From contig JBLNBU010000101.1 in NCBI GenBank assembly GCA_050260215.1, positions 1 to 7,203 of the forward strand: a stretch of DNA of 7,203 bases, in the 5' to 3' direction. Numbering within the stretch: position 1 is the first letter of the stretch; each line of letters begins with the position of its first letter. Below are positions 1 to 7,203 of the stretch, one piece after another. The translations under genes were made by a program, and so were the position numbers. Origin of the DNA: JBLNBU01 sp050260215. Its GTDB lineage: Bacteria > Pseudomonadota > Alphaproteobacteria > Rhodospirillales > Magnetospirillaceae. Below the pieces are notes generated by a model. That model searched no databases. It was not told the origin of the DNA and saw only the letters and a program-made list of their open reading frames with translations.

Positions 1-208
1 GGGGCCCTTGGGGGGTCCGAGGGCCGGCCCAAGGGGGATTGGGGGGTCAGGCCTGCCTCAGAGAGCCGCCGCGGGGGGCGCGAGCGGCATGGATGAGAGT
101 ATGGCCGAGCCCGCGGCTGGACGGAATCGCACGCACGGCCTAAACCCCTCCCCCGTCGGCCGGTGGGCCAAGGTATGGCGGCCGGGGCCGCCCTACGGTC
201 CGCCCGCA
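1..208. other. Non-coding region upstream of the secA promoter, rich in G tracts
   Basis: I see no convincing gene here. The + strand carries G runs at 1-4, 10-15, 21-23, 33-37, 41-46 and 73-78. The 10-base word TTGGGGGGTC occurs twice (8-17 and 39-48), and there is a perfect palindrome GGGCCGGCCC at 21-30. A GC hairpin with arms 177-182 and 187-192 (GGCGGC/GCCGCC) and a 4-base loop lies just before the candidate secA promoter. Neither side of it has a T run, so it is a poor intrinsic terminator. An open frame from 8 to 430 gives a low-complexity Gly/Pro/Arg/Ser peptide that overlaps the start of secA, and I do not accept it as a gene. On the minus strand no frame has a credible start and ribosome site reaching the left edge. 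The gene to the left is probably outside the window. Confidence 0.5.
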
Positions 209-237
209 TTGACAGAAGGCGGGCCGGCCTCTATCTG
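209..237 (+). promoter_or_regulatory. Candidate sigma70-type promoter of secA
   Basis: A perfect -35 consensus TTGACA lies at 209-214. After a 17-base spacer comes TATCTG at 232-237, which matches the first three bases of TATAAT. Transcription would begin near 244 and leave a leader of about 57 bases before the secA ATG at 301. The arms GCCCGC (202-207) and GCGGGC (219-224) form an inverted repeat that brackets the -35 box, which could be an operator or chance in GC-rich DNA. A promoter here would sit downstream of the possible in-frame start at 163 and so supports the shorter SecA. The -10 match is only partial. Confidence 0.5.
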
Positions 238-291
238 TTGCGCGTCGCAAAGGGTTCGCGGGCAGCGCGCGGATCTTCGCCCCATCGTTTC

Positions 292-296
292 GAGGT
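292..296 (+). promoter_or_regulatory. Ribosome binding site of secA
   Basis: GAGGT at 292-296 lies 4 bases before the ATG at 301 (GAGG core 5 bases before). It decides the start: the reading frame stays open upstream to a possible start at 163 and includes a TTG at 238. Neither of those fits the usual SecA N-terminus or the candidate promoter position. Confidence 0.7.
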
Positions 297-300
297 CTTC

Positions 301-3006
<2,706 letters not shown>

Positions 3007-3016
3007 ATCCTGGCCG

Positions 3017-3041
3017 GCCCCCTCTCTTGGTGGGAGGGGGC
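3017..3041. terminator. Hairpin between the convergent secA and the 95-residue gene
   Basis: The arms GCCCCCTC (3017-3024) and GAGGGGGC (3034-3041) pair perfectly. The stem extends through a T-G wobble and a C-G pair, giving 10 pairs around a 5-base loop (TTGGT). It starts 11 bases after the secA stop codon and ends 5 bases before the stop codon of the opposing gene. It is therefore placed to serve both transcripts. Neither side has a proper T tract: the + side continues CAGGGTCAGG and the minus side has only ATTT some bases on. It may be an imperfect intrinsic terminator or a 3'-end stabilising structure. Confidence 0.55.
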
Positions 3042-3045
3042 AGGG

Positions 3046-3333
3046 TCAGGCCAGGTTGGCCACCCGCTCCTCGAAATCCTGGACCAGGGCGTCCCACTCG
3101 TCCTCGATCTCGGCCTTCAGGTCCTCCCAGGTGCCGTCGGGCTCGTGATCGAGCGCGTCCAGCTTCTCCTTGACCCGCCGACGGCGGTCGTCGAGCAGGG
3201 CAAGCTGGCCGGCAAGCGCGGTCATCAGGTGCGGGGACGGTGTTTCGGCCAGGCGCGCCTTGACGCTGTCGATCTGCAGGCCAAGGTCCCGCAGCCGCTG
3301 CTCCATGTGGCTCTGATAGAGCTTCCTGCCCAT
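3046..3333 (-). CDS. Hypothetical small charged helical (coiled-coil-like) protein
   Basis: I do not recognise a named family. The 95-residue product is very rich in charged residues and Leu/Ala and has no signal peptide, membrane segment or cysteine, so it is probably cytoplasmic. Residues about 8-30 and 37-63 look like amphipathic helices. A proline-containing turn (TPSP, 31-34) separates them, and a second break occurs at HEPDG (63-67). The last helix, about 68-93, is strongly acidic with regularly spaced W, L, I, V and F (W69, L72, I76, W80, L83, F87, V91). This suggests a helical hairpin or bundle. The ATG at 3333 is preceded by GAGGG at 3346-3342 with an 8-base gap, which favours it over the internal Met10. 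The gene is the last of the leftward set, 112 bases after the lipoprotein gene and convergent with secA. The codon bias matches its neighbours, which supports a real gene. The function is unknown. Confidence 0.75.
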   Translation of the reverse strand: MGRKLYQSHMEQRLRDLGLQIDSVKARLAETPSPHLMTALAGQLALLDDRRRRVKEKLDALDHEPDGTWEDLKAEIEDEWDALVQDFEERVANLA

Positions 3334-3341
3334 GGCCGATG

Positions 3342-3346
3342 CCCTC
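3342..3346 (-). promoter_or_regulatory. Ribosome binding site of the 95-residue gene
   Basis: On the minus strand GAGGG precedes the ATG at 3333 by 8 bases. It is one of the clearer Shine-Dalgarno sequences in the window and is the main evidence for the first rather than the internal methionine. Confidence 0.6.
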
Positions 3347-3373
3347 GCTGGGGAAGATCCTGGCGAAAGGCTG

Positions 3374-3403
3374 GCCCGCCTGACCCTTTGGGATCAAGCG
3401 GGC
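3374..3403. terminator. Imperfect 12-pair hairpin after the lipoprotein gene
   Basis: The outer arms GCCCGC (3374-3379) and GCGGGC (3398-3403) pair perfectly. After one mismatch, TGA (3381-3383) pairs with TCA (3394-3396). CCC (3384-3386) then pairs with GGG (3390-3392), leaving one bulged A (3393) and a TTT loop. The whole forms a near-continuous stem. It begins about 42 bases after the lipoprotein stop codon and ends about 40 bases before the next start codon. On the minus strand it is followed by CAGCCTTTCGCC, so there is no real T tract. It may be a weak or factor-dependent terminator, or a processing or stabilising structure between the two genes. Confidence 0.4.
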
Positions 3404-3445
3404 ATCGGGGATAGGTCTACCTCGAAGGGGCCAGCGCCTCGCTTC

Positions 3446-4036
3446 CTAGCGCACCCAACGGTTCAGGTAGGTAGGAATCAGCTGGGTCAGCTGCTGGTCG
3501 ATGTCCTTGGCCAGGGCTTCGCTGATCTCGTAGAAGACGCGGTCGCGTTCGTTGATGGTGATGCCTTCCGGCACCGTGCGCGAGCGGGTGGCGCGGGCGA
3601 CCACGTCGGCGACCGGCATGTGGCGCTCGTCGAGGATGCGGATCTGCACGTCGAGCGCGCCGTCGTAGCGGGCCTCCTGCTCCTTCTTGAACAGCCCCGA
3701 GACGCCCTTGTCGGTCTTCAGCGCCGTCTCGACCACCTTGGCGTCCTTGATCACCACCTGGGCCGAGCCGGTAGTGCCCACCGGCTTCAGGCGGTCCTGG
3801 GCCCAGCGCACGGCCGCGCCTTCCGGCGAAACCGGCATCAGGTGCTCGACATTGGGGCTGCGGCCCGGCGACACGTATTCCGGCACGATCTCGAGCTGGG
3901 CCACGTCGAGCGCGATGGGGCGCAGGTTGGCGAAGCTGATCTCGGGCAGCTTCTGCATCGGCGGCTTGTTCTGGCAGGCGGGCAGGGCGAGGGTGGCGAT
4001 GACGACGGCCATCACGCGGAAGCGGCGTGCGAACAT
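3446..4036 (-). CDS. Predicted lipoprotein of unknown function
   Basis: The 196-residue product begins with a short basic segment (R4, R5, R7) and a hydrophobic stretch at 8-20. This ends in the lipobox LPAC (18-21), so Cys21 would be lipidated after Sec export and signal peptidase II cleavage. Residue +2 is Gln, not Asp, which in Gram-negatives favours passage to the outer membrane by the Lol system. The mature part, about 176 residues, starts with a short Pro/Lys-rich linker. It continues as a mixed alpha/beta domain: WAQDRLKPVG (78-87), strand-like segments AQVVIKDAKVVE (92-103) and YDGALDVQIRILDE (124-137), and a helical C-terminus (165-188). I do not recognise the family, and there is no other cysteine and no enzyme motif that I can name. 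The ATG at 4036 has a weak GGGAA site 8 bases upstream (4049-4045); Met9 is a less likely start because it would remove the basic segment. It lies 63 bases after hslO on the same strand and may be co-transcribed. Confidence 0.85.
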   Translation of the reverse strand: MFARRFRVMAVVIATLALPACQNKPPMQKLPEISFANLRPIALDVAQLEIVPEYVSPGRSPNVEHLMPVSPEGAAVRWAQDRLKPVGTTGSAQVVIKDAKVVETALKTDKGVSGLFKKEQEARYDGALDVQIRILDERHMPVADVVARATRSRTVPEGITINERDRVFYEISEALAKDIDQQLTQLIPTYLNRWVR

Positions 4037-4067
4037 GGATGCGGTTCCCGAGTGATCAAAGGGGGTA

Positions 4068-4086
4068 GCAGCCCATTCTTGGCTGC
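4068..4086 (-). other. Small hairpin between hslO and the lipoprotein gene
   Basis: GCAGCC (4068-4073) and GGCTGC (4081-4086) form a perfect 6-pair stem with a 7-base loop, 13 bases after the hslO stop codon. On the minus strand it is followed by TACCCCCTTTGATC, which has no good T tract. It could attenuate read-through from hslO into the lipoprotein gene, or it could be chance. The 63-base gap also holds the palindrome TGATCA at 4053-4058. Confidence 0.3.
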
Positions 4087-4099
4087 CGGAGCGCGGGCG

Positions 4100-5008
4100 T
4101 CAAGACGCCAGCATCCGCTCCAGGTCGTCTCGACCGAAGGCATATTCGGCGCGGCAGAACTCGCAGGTCACCGACACGGTGCCGTTGTCGTCGGCCAGCG
4201 CCCGCACGTCGTCGGCGGGGAACGAGCGCAGTGCGCCTTCGACCTTGCTGCGCGAACAGCGGCAGTGGGCGGCCAGCGGCTTGGCGTCGAAGGTCTGCAG
4301 GATCTCGGCGTGATACAGGCGCCACAGCAGCCGTTCGGGCGGCAGGGCAACGTCGACCAGTTCGTCGGCGGTGGTGGTCGCCATCAGCATCTCGGCGCGG
4401 CGCCAGCCGTCCTCGGCCTCGTCGGCGGTCAGGATCGGCAGGTTGGCCGACCCGGCCGGCATGCGCTGGACCATGATGGCCGCGGCGCGCCAGCCCGTGT
4501 CGCCCGACGGCGGCGCCACCGCCAGCTTGACCGAGGTGGGCAGCTGTTCGGACTGGCGGAAATACAGATGGGCGCAGTCGGTCAGGCTGTCGCCCTGCAG
4601 CTCGACGATGCCCTGGTAGCGGTCGGTGTCGTGGCCCTGGTCGACGGTGAAGGCCAGGTAGCCACCGCCCAGCAGGTGGCCGATGGTGTCGCCGGCGGCA
4701 CCCGCCAGCCGCTCGGCATCGAAGCGGGCGTAGCCGCGCAAATTCCCGTCGCTGGTCACGTCGGCGACCACCAGCGACACCGGGCCGTCGCCCTGGGCCT
4801 GCAGGGTGAAGACCCCGTCGTATTTCAAGGACGCCGCCAGCACCGAGGCCAGCGCAAGCGTCTCGGCCAGCAGCGAGGCGGCCGCGGCCGGATAGCCGTG
4901 GCCGGCCAGGATGGTGTCCAGCGCCGGGCCCAGCCGCGCCAGCCGGCCGCGCACGGAACCGCCGCCGACCGAGAACGGCATCACCAGGTCGAGCGAGCGT
5001 TCGGTCAT
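4100..5008 (-). CDS. hslO: Redox-regulated molecular chaperone Hsp33
   Basis: Hsp33 is a cytoplasmic holdase that is inactive when reduced and zinc-bound. On oxidation and unfolding it becomes active and protects other proteins from aggregation. The product has 302 residues from the chosen start. The N-terminal core domain covers about 1-190 and includes GHGYPAAAASLLAETLALASVLAASLKYDG (37-65, helical), the GNLRGYA loop (88-94) and VDQGHDTDRYQGIVEL (122-137). A linker region follows, and then the C-terminal redox switch with all four zinc ligands: CRC at 249-251 and CEFC at 282-285, 30 residues between the pairs as in the family. An upstream in-frame start at 5065 would add 19 unusual residues and overlap argF by 44 bases. 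The ATG at 5008 gives the expected MTERSLDLVMPF start and leaves a 13-base gap after argF. The ribosome site is weak (GGA, 4 bases before the ATG), so translation may depend on argF. It is third in the argD-argF-hslO operon. Confidence 0.97.
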   Translation of the reverse strand: MTERSLDLVMPFSVGGGSVRGRLARLGPALDTILAGHGYPAAAASLLAETLALASVLAASLKYDGVFTLQAQGDGPVSLVVADVTSDGNLRGYARFDAERLAGAAGDTIGHLLGGGYLAFTVDQGHDTDRYQGIVELQGDSLTDCAHLYFRQSEQLPTSVKLAVAPPSGDTGWRAAAIMVQRMPAGSANLPILTADEAEDGWRRAEMLMATTTADELVDVALPPERLLWRLYHAEILQTFDAKPLAAHCRCSRSKVEGALRSFPADDVRALADDNGTVSVTCEFCRAEYAFGRDDLERMLAS

Positions 5009-5021
5009 GGTTTCCACGTGT

Positions 5022-5939
5022 TCACGATTGGCATAGGCACCAGGTGAGGATGCCCTTCTGGGCATGCAAGCGGTTTTCCGCCTCGTCCCAAACCACCGAC
5101 TGCGGGCCGTCCATGACGGCGTCGGTGACCTCCTCGCCGCGGTGGGCGGGCAGGCAGTGCATGAACAGCGCCTTGGGGTCGGCCAGGGCCATCAGGCCTT
5201 CGTTGACCTGATAGGGTTCGAGCAGGCGGGTGCGGTCGCGGTCCTGGCAGCCCATGGACACCCAGGTGTCGGTGACCACCAGGTCGGCGCCGGCCACCGC
5301 GGCCTTGGGATCGGTGCCCAGCACCACCTTGGCGCCGCGGGCGCGCGCCCAATCGACCACCGCCGGGCTCGGCATCAGCTGCTCGGGGCAGGCCAGGCGC
5401 ATCTCGAAGCCGAACTGGGCGGCCGCCTGGATGAAGCTGGCGGCAACGTTGTTGCCGTCGCCGGACCACGCCACCACCTTGCCGGCGATGGACCCGCGGT
5501 GCTCCTCGAAGGTCATGACGTCGGCCATCACCTGGCAGGGATGCGAATCGTCGGTCAGGCCGTTGATGACCGGCACGGTGGCGTGTTCGGCCAGCTCCAC
5601 CAGCTTGTCGGGGCGGTCGGTGCGGATCATGATCGCGTCGACGAAGCGTGACAGCACCCGGGCGGTGTCGGCGATGGTCTCGCCGCGGCCCAGCTGGGTG
5701 TCGGAGCGGGTCAGGATGATGACGTCGCCGCCCAGCTGCTTCATGCCGGTCTCGAACGACACGCGGGTACGCGTGCTGGGCTTCTCGAAGATCATCGCCA
5801 GCGCCTTGCCGGCCAGCGGCTTGGCCTCGCCGTGCGGTTTCCTGCCCTGCTTGTAGGCGTGCCCCAGGTCGAGGATGGCGCGCAACGTCGCCGCGTCGAA
5901 GCGGTCGAGGTCGAGGAAGTGGCGGGGCGTCTTGGTCAT
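5022..5939 (-). CDS. argF: Ornithine carbamoyltransferase (anabolic)
   Basis: The enzyme joins carbamoyl phosphate and ornithine to make citrulline in cytoplasmic arginine synthesis. The product has 305 residues, normal for the family. The carbamoyl phosphate loop STRTR is at 55-59 and the conserved Arg of IMIRT is at 106. HPCQ, at 133-136, also contacts carbamoyl phosphate. DTWVSMG is at 224-230, and the ornithine-site motif HCLPAHRGEE at 261-270 includes the catalytic Cys262. All expected active-site residues are present. The ATG at 5939 comes 5 bases after the argD stop codon. I see no strong ribosome site before it, which suggests translational coupling to argD. hslO follows after 13 bases. 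Pairing with argD rather than with arginine deiminase or carbamate kinase genes supports a biosynthetic rather than a catabolic role. Nothing is broken or missing. Confidence 0.98.
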   Translation of the reverse strand: MTKTPRHFLDLDRFDAATLRAILDLGHAYKQGRKPHGEAKPLAGKALAMIFEKPSTRTRVSFETGMKQLGGDVIILTRSDTQLGRGETIADTARVLSRFVDAIMIRTDRPDKLVELAEHATVPVINGLTDDSHPCQVMADVMTFEEHRGSIAGKVVAWSGDGNNVAASFIQAAAQFGFEMRLACPEQLMPSPAVVDWARARGAKVVLGTDPKAAVAGADLVVTDTWVSMGCQDRDRTRLLEPYQVNEGLMALADPKALFMHCLPAHRGEEVTDAVMDGPQSVVWDEAENRLHAQKGILTWCLCQS

Positions 5940-5944
5940 GGGCG

Positions 5945-7108
5945 TCAGTCGCTGAAGGTGCGCGAAAGGATGGCGACGGCCTCGTCGACATGGCTCTCGT
6001 CGATGATGAGCGGGGGCAGCAGCCGCACCACGTTGTCGCCGGCCGGCACGGTCAGCAGGCCGTTCTCGGCCAGCTTCGCCACCACTTCGGCATTGGGGGC
6101 GGTCGTCTTGAGCCCGGTCAGCAGGCCAAGCCCGCGCACCTCGGAGATGGCGGCGGGGAAGCGGGCGGCCAGGTCGTCGAGCCGGGTGCGCAGCAGCTTG
6201 GAGACGCGGTCGACCCGCTCGACGAAGCCGGGTTCCAGCACCACAGACAGCACCGCCTCGGCGGCGGCCATGGCCAGCGGATTGCCGCCGAAGGTCGAGC
6301 CGTGGGCGCCGGCGATCATGCCCTTGGCCGCCTTCTCGGTGGCCAGGCAGGCGCCGACGGGGAAGCCGCCGCCCAGGCCCTTGGCCAGGGCCATGACGTC
6401 GGGGGCGATGCCGGCATGCTCGTAGGCGAACAGCCGCCCGGTCCGCCCGATGCCGGTCTGCACCTCGTCGAACACCAGCAGCAGGCCGAACTCGTCGGCG
6501 GTGGCGCGCAGGCGGCGCAGGTAGTCGGGGTCGCCGGCGATGACGCCGCCCTCGCCCTGCACCGGCTCGACCAGGATGCCGGCGGTCTGCGGCCCGATGG
6601 CGGCACGCAGCGCGTTGAGGTTGCCGAAGGGCACGTGGTCGAAGCCGTCCACCGGCGGGCCGAAGCCCTTCAGGTGCTTTTCCTGGCCGCCGGCGGCGAT
6701 GGTGGCCAGCGTCCGGCCGTGGAAGGCCCCGGTGGCGCAGATGATGCGGTAGCGCTCAGGCGCGCCGTTCTCGTAGTGGTACTTGCGCACCGTCTTGATG
6801 GCGCACTCGACCGCCTCGGCGCCCGAATTGCAGAAGAAGGCCGTGTCGGCGAAGCTGTTGCCGGTCAGGATGGAAGCGACCCGCTCCTGGCCCGGCACCT
6901 TGAACAGGTTCGAGCAGTGCCACAGCTTCCCGGCCTGCTCGCGCACGGCCTCGACCAGGCGCGGATGGCAGTGGCCCAGGGCGTTGACCGCCACGCCGGA
7001 ATGGAAGTCGAGGTAGCTGCGGCCGTCGCTGGCGTACAGGTACACACCCTCGCCCCGCTCGAAAGCAAGGTCGGCCCGCGCGTAGGTCGGCATCACGACA
7101 GGGAACAC
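5945..7108 (-). CDS. argD: Acetylornithine aminotransferase
   Basis: This PLP-dependent class III aminotransferase converts N-acetylglutamate semialdehyde and glutamate to N-acetylornithine in arginine synthesis. Family members often also act as succinyldiaminopimelate aminotransferase in lysine synthesis. The product has 387 residues. Visible motifs are GVAVNALGHCHP (38-49), the PLP phosphate loop SGAEAVE (95-101), FHGRT (129-133) and EPVQGEGG (181-188). The PLP-nitrogen Asp214 lies in VFDEVQTG (212-219), and the Schiff-base Lys243 lies in ALAKGLGGGFPVG (240-252). STFGGNPLA is at 271-279. The start is a GTG at 7108 with a good GGAGAG site 6 bases upstream (7120-7115). An ATG five codons further in (7093) is possible but lacks such a site and would remove part of the usual xxPVVMPTYARAD start. 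The gene is first of the argD-argF-hslO set visible here. Acetylornithine specificity, rather than ornithine or succinylornithine, is inferred from the argF neighbour and the overall sequence. Confidence 0.97.
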   Translation of the reverse strand: MFPVVMPTYARADLAFERGEGVYLYASDGRSYLDFHSGVAVNALGHCHPRLVEAVREQAGKLWHCSNLFKVPGQERVASILTGNSFADTAFFCNSGAEAVECAIKTVRKYHYENGAPERYRIICATGAFHGRTLATIAAGGQEKHLKGFGPPVDGFDHVPFGNLNALRAAIGPQTAGILVEPVQGEGGVIAGDPDYLRRLRATADEFGLLLVFDEVQTGIGRTGRLFAYEHAGIAPDVMALAKGLGGGFPVGACLATEKAAKGMIAGAHGSTFGGNPLAMAAAEAVLSVVLEPGFVERVDRVSKLLRTRLDDLAARFPAAISEVRGLGLLTGLKTTAPNAEVVAKLAENGLLTVPAGDNVVRLLPPLIIDESHVDEAVAILSRTFSD

Positions 7109-7114
7109 TGGTCG

Positions 7115-7120
7115 CTCTCC
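7115..7120 (-). promoter_or_regulatory. Ribosome binding site of argD
   Basis: On the minus strand GGAGAG lies 6 bases before the GTG codon at 7108. This is the main reason for choosing the GTG over the downstream ATG at 7093. Confidence 0.65.
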
Positions 7121-7203
7121 ACAAGGCTCCGAAAGCGGGTCCGGCCCGCGTCCCGCGGACGAAGAAGGCCGGCGCGCTCATGGAAAGCGGCAGAATATCC
7201 AAG
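7121..7203. other. Upstream region of argD, reaching the window edge
   Basis: No gene is supported here. Two short GC inverted repeats lie side by side: GCGGG/CCCGC (7135-7139 and 7146-7150) and CGTCC/GGACG (7150-7154 and 7158-7162). On the minus strand TATTCT (7197-7192) could be a -10 box with its -35 beyond the window, but that cannot be tested here. I recognise no arginine-repressor-like operator. Confidence 0.3.

Noticed and set aside
177..192. GC hairpin as an intrinsic terminator of an upstream gene
   Set aside because: The stem is only six pairs and has no T tract on either strand. It is recorded only as part of the upstream region.
163..300. N-terminal extension of SecA by 46 residues
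   Set aside because: The extension does not resemble SecA, and the ATG at 301 has a ribosome site and the expected N-terminal sequence. The candidate promoter lies within the extension.
238..300. Possible SecM-like arrest leader peptide before secA
   Set aside because: The only start-like codon (TTG at 238) is in frame with secA and has no stop before it, so there is no separate leader ORF.
3332..5047. A 571-codon open frame on the + strand across the lipoprotein and hslO genes
   Set aside because: The product is a repetitive His/Arg/Gly/Gln/Val-rich shadow of the minus-strand genes and shows no domain. Hsp33 and the lipoprotein explain the same DNA.
7192..7203. Possible -10 box (TATTCT, minus strand) for the arg operon
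   Set aside because: The match is partial and the needed -35 box lies outside the window.

Overview
The window is a compact, very GC-rich stretch of bacterial chromosome with strongly G/C-biased third codon positions. The protein signatures and the gene order argD-argF-hslO point to an alphaproteobacterium, probably of the Rhodospirillales type (Azospirillum/Magnetospirillum-like). That placement is inferred from recognised sequence style, not from a search. I see no rRNA, tRNA, CRISPR array, transposase, integrase or attachment site.

Layout: positions 1-300 hold the secA upstream region. It contains a G-tract-rich segment (1-80), a GC-rich hairpin (177-192) and a good candidate sigma70-type promoter (TTGACA, 17-base spacer, TATCTG; 209-237). 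secA (301-3006, + strand) follows and encodes the complete 901-residue Sec translocase motor with an intact C-terminal zinc-binding tail. It converges on a leftward gene cluster; the two stop codons are 39 bases apart and a strong GC hairpin lies between them.

The leftward genes, in transcription order from the right edge, are argD (acetylornithine aminotransferase, GTG start), argF (ornithine carbamoyltransferase), hslO (redox-regulated chaperone Hsp33), an unrecognised predicted lipoprotein of 196 residues, and an unrecognised charged, helical protein of 95 residues. argD, argF and hslO are separated by only 5 and 13 bases and look like one operon. The lipoprotein gene follows after 63 bases and the small gene after a further 112 bases. 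Both of these gaps contain hairpins, so expression of the last two genes may be partly uncoupled.

Functionally, argD and argF supply two steps of arginine synthesis: N-acetylglutamate semialdehyde to N-acetylornithine, and ornithine to citrulline. HslO protects unfolding proteins under oxidative stress. SecA drives export of unfolded preproteins, and the lipoprotein would be a Sec client. Apart from the two unrecognised small genes, this is a housekeeping region. I did not find a convincing undescribed system, and the findings are mostly modest regulatory or small-gene leads.
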